A DNA stretch of 64,000 nucleotides from Fuerstiella marisgermanici (GTDB lineage: Bacteria > Planctomycetota > Planctomycetia > Planctomycetales > Planctomycetaceae): positions 8,110,001-8,174,000 of the forward strand of contig NZ_CP017641.1 of the NCBI RefSeq assembly GCF_001983935.1. Reading direction: 5' to 3'. Shown here piece by piece: positions 7,095 to 17,157 of the stretch. Position 1 is the stretch's first letter; each line of letters begins with the position of its first letter. A model generated the notes under the pieces. That model made no database searches. It saw only the letters and a program-made list of their open reading frames with translations, and was not told the DNA's origin. The position numbers and the translations under genes were made by a program.

Positions 7095-10000
7095 CTATGG
7101 ATCGATGTGTTCTCCTGATTCTTCAAGTTGAGTGAGCCGTTCCGCGTCCTTGCCGCTAAATCGCCAGAAGATTCCGGGGTGAATCAGAAACTCACAGAAC
7201 GTCGATGTTATGAGTCCACCGAGGATCACGGTGGCGACGGGGTAAAGGATTTCGCGGCCCGGTTCCTGTCCGCCGAGAACGAGTGGAAGCAGACCGAATC
7301 CAGCCGTCAGTGCCGTCATCAATACTGGAGCGAGGCGTTCGAGACTCCCTCGCAAAATCATTTCGCGGCTGAAGTCTTCGCCTTCTTCCTTCATCAGATG
7401 AAAGTAGTGAGTGACCAGCAGGATTCCGTTTCGCACCGCAATGCCACCCAGCGAAATGAACCCGACAAGGCTGGCAACGGTGAGCGACTGGTTGGTAATC
7501 ACCAACGCCAGCACTCCGCCGATGAATGCGGTTGGCAATGCGTTGAGAATCTGCAAAACAACTCGAACGGAAGGAAACAACAGCATCAGCACGACGAACA
7601 TGCCGACAATGGAAACGCCCGCCAGCACCACGATGGTGCGAGTTGCTCGCTGCTGGCTTTCAAACTGACCGCCGTATTCGATGAAGTAGCCTTCCGGCAG
7701 ATCGATCTGACTATCGACACGTTGCGTGATCTCTTTCACGGCACTCGCGAGGTCGCGGTCCTGCGTGTTGCAGCGAATCACCATGCGACGTCGGGCGTTT
7801 TCGCGGTTGACTGCGTTCGGGCCAGTGCCGGGACCGATGTCGGCCAGTTCCCGAAGCTCGATCTGCCCGCGATCGTTTGGGAGGTCGATTCGCAACCGAC
7901 CGAGATTCGCGTAGTCGGTGCGGTAGTCTTCCTCCAGTCGAACCAACAAATCGAATCGTCGCTGACCTTCCAGAACCTGCGAAACCACTTCTCCCTGAAG
8001 TGCCGTTTGAACAATGTTGGCAACGTAAGCTCGCGTGACACCGTGGAAGGCGAGGTCGTCTGTGCGAAGCTGTATGTGCAGTTCTTCGGTCTGCTTGATC
8101 GGTTCAATCACCGGCGGCGTAATGCCGTCGATGTTCTGCACCGTGGATTTCACCTGCTCGGACAGTTGTTGCAGCACGTTCAGATCGTCGCCGTGAATTT
8201 TGATAGCGATCTGAGCGTAAACACCGGAGACCATGTGACTGATCAGGTGAGCCAGCGGTTGTTCGACTTCGAGGTCGACACCGGGAACTTCTTCACCCAA
8301 TTCATCGAGAAGCTGTTTCAGAATGTCTTCGCGACGATGCTGACTGTCCGGGTTCATACTCAGGATGTATTCGCCTGCGTTCACGGGCGAGGCATGTTCG
8401 TCCATTTCGGCTCGCCCGGTGCGACGCACAAAATGAAGAATGGCACCGTCGGGGTTCCTCTCAGACTTCTGCATCTCACGCAGTTTTTTGTCGATGAGAC
8501 CAGACGTCTGATTGGACGCATCCAGTGACGACCCCGGCGGTAGTGTCATGTTGATCTGCACGCTGCCTTCGTCAAATTCCGGCAAGAAGTTTCTGCCAAG
8601 CTGGGCCATCTGCCAGCCTGCGAATCCAACGGCGACCCACGTCAGCAGTAACAACAACGCAGGCTGTGCCATGCTGAGCCGAATGAGATAGCTGACCATC
8701 CATTTCATGGACCGCAGCAGAATTCCATCCTTTTCGGCATGAGCGGCTTTCGACTGCGGCAGCAGGTAGTACGACAAAACTGGCGTGACCGTCAGCGAAA
8801 CGAACAACGATGCCAGAATCGAAATGATGTACGCCACGCCCAACGGCGTGAACAATCGGCCTTCCACGCCGGAAAGCGCGAATAGTGGCAAGAAGACGAG
8901 AATTACAACGACAGTACCGAAGACGATCGCACTGCGAATTTCCTTGCTGGCTTCGTAGACGACCTGAATTGCCGGTCGCGGTGTTTCGAGGGAATTGTTT
9001 TCCTTGAGCCGTCGAAAGATGTTCTCCACGTCAACAATGGCATCGTCGACGAGTTCACCCATGGCGACTGCCAGCCCGCCGAGCGTCATCACGTTGATGG
9101 AAAGCTCCGTTCCCGAGAGCCATCCAATCAAACGAAACACAAGTGTGGTAATCACCAGTGATAACGGAATCGCGGTCAGAGTGATGAACGTTGTGCGGAA
9201 ATTCAGCAGAAACAGAAACAGAATGATGATGACGAGCACGGCACCAATCACGAGTGCTTCACCCACGTTGAAGATACCGCGATCGATGAAGTTACGGAGT
9301 TGGAACAATTCAGGATTGATGGCAATGTCTGCCGTCAGCGATTCTTCCGCTTCCGCAAATGCAGTCTCCAGTCGCTCCGTCAGCCCGCGTGTATCGACAT
9401 GCGGCTGTTTCACAACGGTGAACACGACGCCGGGGCGGCCGCTGACGCTTCCATCGCCGCGTTTGAATTCGGCACCTTCAACGACACTGGCCACCTGACC
9501 GAGCAGCACGGATCGTTTTTCGTTAGCTTTCACCGGAATCTGCCGCAGATCATGCAGCACTTTGTATGGTTCAGGGCCAAGGCGTCCCAGGACTCGGATG
9601 GGACGCTCCGTTTCGCCTTTCACCGCGAAGCCACCACTTGTGTTGATGTTGCTGTCTTTGAGAGCCTGTTCGACTTCCTGCAACGTCACGTCATATTCGA
9701 GCAATGCGGATGGATCGATTCGCACCTGATACTGTTTGCGGTCGCCGCCCAGAATGAACGCTTCCGCAACGCCCGTCACCTTGAGAACTCGCGGGCGGAT
9801 GATCCAATCCGCTGTGGTTCGCAGTGAAAGTTGACGAGAAGCGTTACTTGGGAAGTCAACGTCGTGTAGTTTGCCGTCGATGGTAATCTTCGCACTGGCC
9901 GACTCTTCAATTTGAAAGAGATCGTCGCTCCGGCTCGGTGCTTTCCAACTGAGGTCGTCGACAGCCACGGCCTTCCAAGATTCCACGCGGTTTCGTTCGA

Positions 10001-10547
10001 CAGGCTGCCAGACATGAATCGTTGGTTGTGCCTCGGCACTCGGAATAACTTCTGCAATCAGCCCGGTCTTTCCGATCGGATACAGCTCGCCATCGTTTGG
10101 TCCCTGTTGCCGATAGATTCCGGCAACCACAATCTGTCCCATAATGGACGCAGGTGGCGTCATCTGAGGACGAATGCCTTCCGGTAAGATTCCGTCGAGC
10201 GTTATCAGGCGTTCCTGAACGGTTTGACGGGCTGACTTGATTTCGGTTGACCAGTCGAATTCGATGTAGATGACGTTTAGCCCGGCAGTCGACTGACTAC
10301 GAACGGCCTGAACTCCATTGGCACCGAGCAAAGCGATTTCAATGGGTTGAGTGACAAGCGTCTCGACTTCTTCAGTCGCAAGACCGGGACATTCAGTGAT
10401 GATGATGACGCGAGGCCGGTCGAGGTCTGGGAAGACGTCGATGGGCATCTGCGTCGCGAGATAAGAACCGTACACCAGCATCACAATGCTGATTACGAGG
10501 ACCAGCATGCGGTAACGCAGCGCAAATCGAATAATGGCGTTTAGCAT
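7095..10547 (-). CDS. HME-RND heavy-metal efflux pump, CusA/CzcA family (pump 1)
   Basis: About 1150 residues, the normal RND length, with the first helix (MLVLVISIVMLVYGSYLA), a large periplasmic loop, helices 2-6, a second loop, and helices 8-12. The proton-relay segment in helix 4 reads GELVDDAIVDVENIFRR and keeps two aspartates and a glutamate, as in CzcA-type pumps. It uses proton entry to push metal from the periplasm through the adaptor and TolC out of the cell. The frame is open to 10616, but ATG 10547 is chosen because a GAGGA site precedes it and it leaves an 11-bp gap after the adaptor stop instead of an overlap. The periplasmic segment HLISHMVSGVYAQIAIKI differs from the MLxxGIK motif of pump 2, so the two pumps probably have different substrates. 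Confidence 0.95.
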   Translation of the reverse strand: MLNAIIRFALRYRMLVLVISIVMLVYGSYLATQMPIDVFPDLDRPRVIIITECPGLATEEVETLVTQPIEIALLGANGVQAVRSQSTAGLNVIYIEFDWSTEIKSARQTVQERLITLDGILPEGIRPQMTPPASIMGQIVVAGIYRQQGPNDGELYPIGKTGLIAEVIPSAEAQPTIHVWQPVERNRVESWKAVAVDDLSWKAPSRSDDLFQIEESASAKITIDGKLHDVDFPSNASRQLSLRTTADWIIRPRVLKVTGVAEAFILGGDRKQYQVRIDPSALLEYDVTLQEVEQALKDSNINTSGGFAVKGETERPIRVLGRLGPEPYKVLHDLRQIPVKANEKRSVLLGQVASVVEGAEFKRGDGSVSGRPGVVFTVVKQPHVDTRGLTERLETAFAEAEESLTADIAINPELFQLRNFIDRGIFNVGEALVIGAVLVIIILFLFLLNFRTTFITLTAIPLSLVITTLVFRLIGWLSGTELSINVMTLGGLAVAMGELVDDAIVDVENIFRRLKENNSLETPRPAIQVVYEASKEIRSAIVFGTVVVILVFLPLFALSGVEGRLFTPLGVAYIISILASLFVSLTVTPVLSYYLLPQSKAAHAEKDGILLRSMKWMVSYLIRLSMAQPALLLLLTWVAVGFAGWQMAQLGRNFLPEFDEGSVQINMTLPPGSSLDASNQTSGLIDKKLREMQKSERNPDGAILHFVRRTGRAEMDEHASPVNAGEYILSMNPDSQHRREDILKQLLDELGEEVPGVDLEVEQPLAHLISHMVSGVYAQIAIKIHGDDLNVLQQLSEQVKSTVQNIDGITPPVIEPIKQTEELHIQLRTDDLAFHGVTRAYVANIVQTALQGEVVSQVLEGQRRFDLLVRLEEDYRTDYANLGRLRIDLPNDRGQIELRELADIGPGTGPNAVNRENARRRMVIRCNTQDRDLASAVKEITQRVDSQIDLPEGYFIEYGGQFESQQRATRTIVVLAGVSIVGMFVVLMLLFPSVRVVLQILNALPTAFIGGVLALVITNQSLTVASLVGFISLGGIAVRNGILLVTHYFHLMKEEGEDFSREMILRGSLERLAPVLMTALTAGFGLLPLVLGGQEPGREILYPVATVILGGLITSTFCEFLIHPGIFWRFSGKDAERLTQLEESGEHIDP

Positions 10548-10557
10548 CGTGCTTTCC

Positions 10558-11967
10558 TCAATGGCTTGCGTGGACGGTACCGTCCGCATGAACATGAACG
10601 TCAGCACGCATGCCACTTGCCGCTTGTGCTTTCAGCACGCGGTTGAGTGACGCCGCAGCACTTTGTGCGAGAAAGAGACCGGGCGTAACACTTCCATCAT
10701 TGGCAACGACGATATTCCGTCGATCTTCGTGCAATACCTGCACGGGAATTCGGTTGAACAGGTCGCCGTTTTGCTGGAAGACGTATGCCTCCGGCCCTTC
10801 GCGAACGATCGCCGCACTCGGCAGCACAAGCACGTCCGTCATCTCTTCGACGGGAACATGCAGGCGTATTCGCTGCCCCGGACGAAACCGCCAAACCACA
10901 AACGTCTCGCCGCTCTTCTCATACGATCGCGACTGATTGGTGAGCGGGATGAAGAAGTCGAACGTGCGGCTATTTTGATCGATGGAGTTCGACAGGTACC
11001 GAATCTCAAACGACTGATCCAGTTCCGGCCAGTTCTCCGGTTCGTCTTCCGCGAACTCAACGGAAATTTCCCAGCCGTTCTGTGCCGCCTTTTCGAGATA
11101 CGGTGCTTCGCGTTTGAAGGCATGACCTTCCAGATAGAGCGAGCTGTGATTTGCCAGCGTGATCAGCAACTGTCCCGCTTGAACCTGCTGTCCAAGTTCA
11201 GCGTTTAGTTCCTGCACTTCAAAAGCGAAACCGTCAGCATCCGTCTGCCCTTCCCGAAACGACGCTTGACGAATGCTGACCAGTTTCTCACGTTCCTTGA
11301 TGCGAGATGGCGTCACCACGTCGACGGTCGATACAAATTGCCCGTTGGCAACTTGGTCAACTTGTTGTGGATTCAATCCTCTTGTGAGCAGGTCTTGCCT
11401 GTGGGCCTGAATGACCGCTTGCTGTCGACGAAGTTCATTTTCCAGATCGATGATCTTCGTCTTGGATATTCCGCCCTTGTCAGCCAGTGGGCTCAATCGA
11501 GCCAATTGTTCCTGAGCAATCTGAGACTCTTTCGTCGAACTAAAGAGTTCCTTCTGCGTGCTTTGCAGGTATTCGCTGAACAGTCGGAGCGTAAAAAGCC
11601 GATCGCCCGGACGGACTGTATCACCGGGAAATGCATGCACTTCCGAAACGACGCCAACTGCTGGCGATGTGACGCCGCGATCCGATTGTCCGGGACGGTC
11701 CACGATCTCACCGGGCACCTGAATGGTTCGCCAATACGTCTGCGGTCTCGCAGGTTTGGAAACCAATTCCAGATTCTTGCGAGCCTGCGGTGACAGCTTC
11801 AACACCTTGGGCTCTTCGACAGGTGGCGGAGAGTCTGCCGCGTGCGATTCAGGCTCCGGCAGCGAGAAAATCGTCATCCAGCGATCGCGGGTGAAGAAAA
11901 CCACTCCGACGACTATCGCCGCGAAGGCTACGCCGCTGAGCAGACGTAATGATTTTGGGAAACGCAT
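10558..11967 (-). CDS. RND efflux periplasmic adaptor (CusB/CzcB-like, adaptor 1)
   Basis: A 469-residue membrane-fusion protein with an N-terminal membrane anchor (residues 7-27). Barrel-sandwich halves flank a long alpha-hairpin of about residues 135-200, and beta-barrel and membrane-proximal domains follow, ending in a His-containing tail (MRADVHVHADGTVHASH). Unlike adaptor 2 it has no CPxC metal-binding motifs. It links pump 1 to an outer-membrane TolC channel. The gene is first in a leftward adaptor-pump pair with an 11-bp gap before the pump. The C-terminal His-x-His-x-His tail is unusual and may hold metal near the pump entry. Confidence 0.93.
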   Translation of the reverse strand: MRFPKSLRLLSGVAFAAIVVGVVFFTRDRWMTIFSLPEPESHAADSPPPVEEPKVLKLSPQARKNLELVSKPARPQTYWRTIQVPGEIVDRPGQSDRGVTSPAVGVVSEVHAFPGDTVRPGDRLFTLRLFSEYLQSTQKELFSSTKESQIAQEQLARLSPLADKGGISKTKIIDLENELRRQQAVIQAHRQDLLTRGLNPQQVDQVANGQFVSTVDVVTPSRIKEREKLVSIRQASFREGQTDADGFAFEVQELNAELGQQVQAGQLLITLANHSSLYLEGHAFKREAPYLEKAAQNGWEISVEFAEDEPENWPELDQSFEIRYLSNSIDQNSRTFDFFIPLTNQSRSYEKSGETFVVWRFRPGQRIRLHVPVEEMTDVLVLPSAAIVREGPEAYVFQQNGDLFNRIPVQVLHEDRRNIVVANDGSVTPGLFLAQSAAASLNRVLKAQAASGMRADVHVHADGTVHASH

Positions 11968-12170
11968 GGTGATGTGACCTCGGAATCGCTGACGACGGAT
12001 AGCGATTACGCCGACGGGACGGCGGTTCGCGGATATCGTGTGTGAGGAGACTTCAGAGGTTCAATCTGCGCATCGTCATCGAATGAAGTGCGGCAGGAGA
12101 CCTAAGAAGTACGCCGGAAAGAGGCAGCTTTTGTCCTCACGGAGAAACCGGAGACATAGCTGCGGTGGCG

Positions 12171-12602
12171 TTAGCAGCGCATCGAGAGAAGCTGCAAGTA
12201 TCGCGCGCATTTCGGGCGCAGCAGCAACGGCTGTAAACCAAACTGACTCCAGAGTCGCCCCACCGCCGCGTTTGCAGACGAATCGTCTGCAATGAAGTAC
12301 ACCGCTGCCAGTTCAGTCTTGGCAACTTTCGCGACCCTTCCGTCGTGCAGAAGCTGGTCATCGCCAGCGTAAACCGTGTCGGAATCGTGGTCGGGAACCT
12401 GCTCACCCGTCGATGACGGCGTGTCGTCGCCATCTTCGTGATGCCCATGATCATGGTGGGAATCGTGTAAATGGACGTGCGGGCGAGCGGCATGGCCGTC
12501 CGGCTCAGCAATCGACGATCCCGCATGCGAATGAGGCACAGAGAACAAGCTCTGGCTCACCAGCAAAAGTGGAATCAGGATTGAGGAAACGGCTCGGTTC
12601 AT
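12171..12602 (-). CDS. His-rich secreted protein upstream of adaptor 1
   Basis: A 143-residue protein starting at ATG 12602 (MNRAVSSILIPLLLVSQS) with a signal peptide. The frame is open further upstream, but this start places the signal directly at the N-terminus. Residues 24-65 carry a dense His/Asp patch (PHVHLHDSHHDHGHHEDG). The second half has a small domain (DTVYAGDDQLLHDGRVAKV) of unknown fold. It lies upstream of adaptor 1 on the same strand, with a 203-bp gap, and is probably a periplasmic metal-binding partner of pump 1. No named family is recognised. Confidence 0.72.
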   Translation of the reverse strand: MNRAVSSILIPLLLVSQSLFSVPHSHAGSSIAEPDGHAARPHVHLHDSHHDHGHHEDGDDTPSSTGEQVPDHDSDTVYAGDDQLLHDGRVAKVAKTELAAVYFIADDSSANAAVGRLWSQFGLQPLLLRPKCARYLQLLSMRC

Positions 12603-12977
12603 TGTTTCGCAAACAGTACGGACTTGGACAAGTTGACACGTAACGATACGTCGCTGATGGGTTTCGGTCAATTCCAGCGTCGAAACAAACTTGTTCGGCC
12701 ATTTGAGATCGAAGCGTTTCCAAGCGTTATTGGCGGACGAACTGCCAACAGAGAAGCACAAACTCTTCAATCGCAGTTTTCATCGATTGGTTTCGGGGCT
12801 GGCAGAATTCGCCGAACTCCCGTCTTGTGCGTCGTGCCGGTTGTCTCGATCAGGAGATCCGTGTCGTCCGATGCCAATTCGAACGGCTGGTTTCAGGCGT
12901 AACGATCTCTACGGATCGGACACGAAAGGTGGTTATGACGAAAGAACCTGCAAGGACAGGCAAGGAAGCCAACAATC

Positions 12978-14435
12978 ATGAAACGGATAAACCTGATCGC
13001 GGCCATCATGGTCGTGTGCATCACCGCTGGCTGCAGTCAGAATCGGTGGCAGGTGCGCGATTCGTCGCCTGTCGATTTGGATGTTTCGGATTCGACACCC
13101 ACCTCTGCCGTACCAGTCGAAGATCAGACTCCTTACATCAGCCTGGTTTCGGCAACCGATGATTTGGCAGACGAAAACGCAGCAGCGACCGCGGAACCGC
13201 AAGTCGTTCACTCAGTTCCGGCGGGCATGTCACTGGCCGACTTTGAATCGCTGGCGTACTCCAACAATCCTTCCATCCGTGAATTGGCAGCAACGACGCA
13301 GAAAGCGGCTGGCTTCCGCAATCAGGTCGGCCTCAAAGCCAACCCGATTGTCGGATATCAGGCAACGCAGCTGGCCGACCGTAACACGGACCAACACGTT
13401 GCTTTCGTGGAACAGGAATTCGTCACCGGCGGCAAGCTGGAACTGAATCGCCGAGTCCTGAACGAAGCTGTTCGCGCTCAGTTGCTGGAACTGGAAGCCC
13501 AGAAACTGCGAGTGTCCACGGACATTCGTGTGAAATTCTACGAAGCTCTGGCTGCTCAGCGACGCATTCAGTTGATCAGCGATTTCCAGTCAGTGACGAC
13601 CAAAGGGATCGAGGTTGCTGATTCTCGCATCGAAGCCGGCGAAGGGACACGAATTGACACGCTGCAAGCCACCGTTCAAAAGAACGAAGTTGATCTGGCG
13701 TTGCAACAGTCACAGATTCAGTTCGACGCCGCGTGGCGAGGACTCGTGGCGCTGACCGGCACGTCTCACATGGAACCCACCACGCTGATCGGCGAACTTC
13801 CGCGGCAGATGGAAGCAAAGGACTGGGCGTATCTGAGTTCCACGATCGTGAACAGCAGCCCGGAATACAGTGCAGCACAAACACGAGTCGCACAGGCTCG
13901 TGCGGCATTGCAGCGACATGGCGTGCAGGCGACTCCCAACATCACGGTTCAGTTTGGTGCGGGTGTCGACAACTCAACCAACAACGGCATGATGAATTTT
14001 CAGGTCGGAGCCCCCATTCCAGTCTTTAACAAGAATCAGGGCAACATCTGCGCGGCGCAAGCCGAATTCTGTCGAGCGTCGATCGAAGTGCAGCGAATTC
14101 AGAAGTCGATCGAAGCACGTCTGGCTGAAGTGTCCCGAGACTATGACTCCGCCCTGGCTGCTGTCACGAAGTATGGCCGGGAAATCCTGCCGAACGCTGC
14201 TGAATCTCTTAAACTTGCGGAACAAGCTTACGAGGCCGGTGAAACCAGCTTCGTCCAGGTACTGGTGGCTCGACGCACATATTTCGATTCGAACCTGCAG
14301 TTCGTTCAGGCTCAGTCGCAGCTTGCTCAAGCCAGTTCAAAGGTTGACGGCTACGTACTGACCGGCGGACTTGATGCCGTGGCCGACAACAGCGGCGACG
14401 ACAGTCTGCGAGGACTAACCTTCAGTCAGCAGTAA
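12978..14435 (+). CDS. TolC-family outer-membrane channel lipoprotein (TolC 1)
   Basis: A 485-residue outer-membrane efflux protein with a lipoprotein signal (lipobox ITAGC, C19). After a Pro/Ser-rich linker of about 70 residues come the two tandem helical OEP repeats. Segments such as SLADFESLAYSNNPSIRELA open the first, and the paired helices include the repeated pattern LRVSTDIRVKFYEALAAQ. It divergently faces the leftward adaptor/pump 1 genes and is the nearest channel to them. AAGGA lies 12 bp before ATG 12978. It resembles TolC 3 more closely (shared FVTGGKL and DIR-H/K-FY motifs) than TolC 2. Confidence 0.93.
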   Translation: MKRINLIAAIMVVCITAGCSQNRWQVRDSSPVDLDVSDSTPTSAVPVEDQTPYISLVSATDDLADENAAATAEPQVVHSVPAGMSLADFESLAYSNNPSIRELAATTQKAAGFRNQVGLKANPIVGYQATQLADRNTDQHVAFVEQEFVTGGKLELNRRVLNEAVRAQLLELEAQKLRVSTDIRVKFYEALAAQRRIQLISDFQSVTTKGIEVADSRIEAGEGTRIDTLQATVQKNEVDLALQQSQIQFDAAWRGLVALTGTSHMEPTTLIGELPRQMEAKDWAYLSSTIVNSSPEYSAAQTRVAQARAALQRHGVQATPNITVQFGAGVDNSTNNGMMNFQVGAPIPVFNKNQGNICAAQAEFCRASIEVQRIQKSIEARLAEVSRDYDSALAAVTKYGREILPNAAESLKLAEQAYEAGETSFVQVLVARRTYFDSNLQFVQAQSQLAQASSKVDGYVLTGGLDAVADNSGDDSLRGLTFSQQ

Positions 14436-14718
14436 ACGCGGCAACGGAACGGAGATTGGCGCGGCGAATGGTTCGTACTCCTGAACGGAATCGTGGTCAA
14501 CCTTCAGACGCGATGTCTCGACCGTCGACAAAGTCAGCCACATTGTTATGACTGCCACTTTCCGGCAAGCGTGAGCAGGTTTCACAATCGTTCGCCGTCG
14601 TCAGACATCGCCGCACGACGATCTTCATCATGGAACCGTGCCTTCTTCGAATCATTCACCGGACGTCTGCGTGCCATTCACTGGCTGGCGGACATCACAC
14701 GGTACAGGGAAGTTGGCT

Positions 14719-16245
14719 ATGTCAGGGATGGAACCCTCAAATAAAAGCTATGGAGATCGTTCGCCGCGAAAGTGGCATGCGGCAGCGGCAGGAGTCCGGC
14801 AGCTTCTGCTGGTGTTGATGCTGGCTGGCTGCGCGACGTCCCGAACGAATGAATCCGTCCAGCTTCACCATGAGGCGGAACGGCCGGTTGCGGAGGTAGA
14901 ATCGCAAGGCGTACCGATTGCGCTGGCTTCGCATCAGACTGAAGAACAGAGTGAACCTGCTGATGCAGAAGTCACAGTGGCTGATGACTCCAAGCCAGAC
15001 ACAGCAGGCGGCGAAGCACCCATTGGGATTCCGCTACCTGTCTCCACCCTGTTTGCGATTGAGTCGCTGCCACAACTTGAATCGTACGCCGTCAATCAGA
15101 ATCCGAAGCTGAGACGGCTCGCTCAGCAGTTTGAAGCAGCTCGGGCGAAAGTTGGCTACGTCGATGGGCTGCCTGATCCGAAACTGGGGGCCAATTTCTT
15201 CGTATCGCCGATTGAAACCGCCGCAGGATCTCAACGAGCCAACCTGACGGTGTCGCAGATGCTTCCATGGCTGGAGCGACTGGACGCTCAGAAGCAGCAG
15301 GCGTGTTTTGAAGCGATGGCCGCTCAGCAAATGGTTGCGGCAGAACGGTTGCGGATGATCGCTGACCTGCGCGAACTCTGGTTTCGAATCTATGTGCTCG
15401 ACCGACAGCTTGAAATCAGCGAAACGAATCAATTGCTGATCAAAGATCTGATCGAAGTGGCAAATGCTCGTGTCGCCACCGGCAAGGCAGCTCAGGGCGA
15501 CGTTCTGGCGGGTACGCTGGAGTACAGCCGAATCGAAGAACAGCTTGTGTCCATGCGGCAGCAGCGGGAATCGACGGTTGCTCAACTGAATCGAGTGATT
15601 GGTCGCGCGGCCGACATCGCGGTCACCGTGCCGGAGACTCTGGATGTGACTCTTCCAGAATGGGACCATGATCAGCTTCGACGGCTGTCAGCACAGTACC
15701 AGCCCATGATTCAATCGGCCCGCATTACAACCCAGGCGACGCGTTGGGGGATCGAAGTCGCAAGGCTGCAACGCCGCCCCGAGTTTCTTGTCAGTGCGTC
15801 CTGGTTCGAGATCGACAGCAATCGACCTCAACCGAGTATCGTCGACGTTGGGCAGGACGCATGGTCGCTGGGAGCGTCGGTGTCGATTCCACTGTGGGAA
15901 CGGAAATATGATGCCATCGAGAACGAGGCACGCTGGGAGCACGCGGCCGCTCACGCGGGAGTCGATGAGCTTCAGCAGCAGTTTGATTCCCGTATTCTTG
16001 ACCTGTGGCAGCAAGCCGTGGCGGCAAACGAGACAGCGGAACTGTATCAGGACACAATCCTTCCACAGGCAAAGGACACGCTCGCAGCCGATCAGCAGTC
16101 GTACGCGACCGGCACCGTCGAATTCGACCGCGTCATCAAAGATGTCCGCAACCTGTTGACTCTGCAGGCAGGTTACCATCGTGCGGTCGGGCAACTCGCA
16201 ACCGCACTGGCACGCATCGAACAGGCGGTCGGAACACGACCGTAA
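14719..16245 (+). CDS. TolC-family outer-membrane channel lipoprotein (TolC 2)
   Basis: A 508-residue protein starting at ATG 14719, which gives a lipoprotein signal ending LMLAGC (near residue 38) preceded by an unusually long charged N-region. An upstream ATG at 14638 would make the N-terminus still longer and less signal-like. After a low-complexity linker come two OEP helical repeats, with VSQMLPWLERLDAQKQQA, the segment ADLRELWFRIYVLDRQL and VSIPLWERKYDAI. It follows TolC 1 by 283 bp on the same strand. The divergence from TolC 1 and 3 suggests it pairs with another pump, possibly CusA2. Confidence 0.9.
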   Translation: MSGMEPSNKSYGDRSPRKWHAAAAGVRQLLLVLMLAGCATSRTNESVQLHHEAERPVAEVESQGVPIALASHQTEEQSEPADAEVTVADDSKPDTAGGEAPIGIPLPVSTLFAIESLPQLESYAVNQNPKLRRLAQQFEAARAKVGYVDGLPDPKLGANFFVSPIETAAGSQRANLTVSQMLPWLERLDAQKQQACFEAMAAQQMVAAERLRMIADLRELWFRIYVLDRQLEISETNQLLIKDLIEVANARVATGKAAQGDVLAGTLEYSRIEEQLVSMRQQRESTVAQLNRVIGRAADIAVTVPETLDVTLPEWDHDQLRRLSAQYQPMIQSARITTQATRWGIEVARLQRRPEFLVSASWFEIDSNRPQPSIVDVGQDAWSLGASVSIPLWERKYDAIENEARWEHAAAHAGVDELQQQFDSRILDLWQQAVAANETAELYQDTILPQAKDTLAADQQSYATGTVEFDRVIKDVRNLLTLQAGYHRAVGQLATALARIEQAVGTRP

Positions 16246-16601
16246 CGTCGCCGATTTCGCCAGAGGCCGGTGCGGCCAGTTGAATTCCAGGCAAGGTCAG
16301 ATTGATCGCTCACCGGCCAGACGGGACGTTCATCGAGCGGTTCGTCCATCAGTTGGAATGCTCTGAGGGTGCCATTGTTGCACGCCGTTGCCTCGGAGCA
16401 ATTCCGGTGCTCCTATGGCGACCGGCTTGTCAGAACACCGTAACAAGCTTCATCAAACGCTTCAGCCAACCGCAGAAATTGCGGCCGAAGTCCCTGGCGA
16501 CTTCCGCTACGAGGAACGTGATGGCGAGTTTGGCACAGGCGTTGCGACCACCGCCTGTCGGAACCGTGCCGACGTCCCCTTTTCTCGAACTCAAAGGAAG
16601 A
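16246..16601. other. 356-bp stretch upstream of the copper-binding gene, no supported gene
   Basis: The frame of the downstream Cys-rich protein is open through most of this stretch but shows no conserved protein. I see neither a clear hairpin nor a regulator-binding palindrome. It probably holds the promoter of the Cys-rich gene. Confidence 0.4.
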
Positions 16602-16925
16602 ATGATGAGCTACGAAAAGTGTATTCAGGAATGTCAGGCATGTGTGGCGGCGTGTCAGGAATGTCTGTACGAAATGGCCACGGGCGACAGCAACAATGAC
16701 TGTCCGAAATGCTGCATCGAGTGCAGCGACATCTGTGAACTGTGCGCGAAGGCGATGGCTCGCGGCAGCAAATACACTGAGCAGTACTGTCAGATGTGTG
16801 CAGAGATCTGCGACTGGTGTGCAGATCAATGCGAACAGCACGAACACGACCACTGCCGAAAATGTGCGAAAGCGTGTCGAACTTGTGCGGAATCGTGTCG
16901 CAGCATGGCTGGCGCGACTGCGTAA
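16602..16925 (+). CDS. Four-helix-bundle copper-binding protein (DUF326/Csp-like)
   Basis: A 107-residue protein with about twenty cysteines spaced in helical CxxC/CxxxC patterns (CIQECQACVAACQEC, then CPKCCIECSDICELC, then CQMCAEICDWC). This is the pattern of DUF326 / copper storage proteins, in which the four-helix bundle binds many Cu(I) ions in its core. No signal peptide is present, so it should act in the cytosol, like the Csp3 group. The frame is open upstream to 16302, but AAAGGAAG directly before ATG 16602 decides the start. It is the one obvious cytosolic copper sink in the cluster and the strongest pointer that the cluster handles copper. Confidence 0.92.
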   Translation: MMSYEKCIQECQACVAACQECLYEMATGDSNNDCPKCCIECSDICELCAKAMARGSKYTEQYCQMCAEICDWCADQCEQHEHDHCRKCAKACRTCAESCRSMAGATA

Positions 16926-17157
16926 TCACGCGAAAAGCTTCGCCGCAACAACGCTGTTCGTACGATCGAAGGGGTGAACGGCTGAGGTCCGGAACCTCGG
17001 CCGTTTGCACCTTTCTTGATCGGTCACGGTTATCGGGCTCGTGGAAATGGGCCTCGTCTTCTGTGTGGGGTGGAGAGCTGATTCATTCGTAGAGCATCCG
17101 CAGGCAGCAGACGGACATTCCGATATTCCTTCAGGCCCACGTGCGTAGAATAGAATC

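Noticed and set aside
7128-8528. A 466-codon open frame on the plus strand
   Set aside because: It lies fully antisense to the RND pump gene; the composition is Gln/Arg/His-rich and no family, signal or ribosome-binding site is present.
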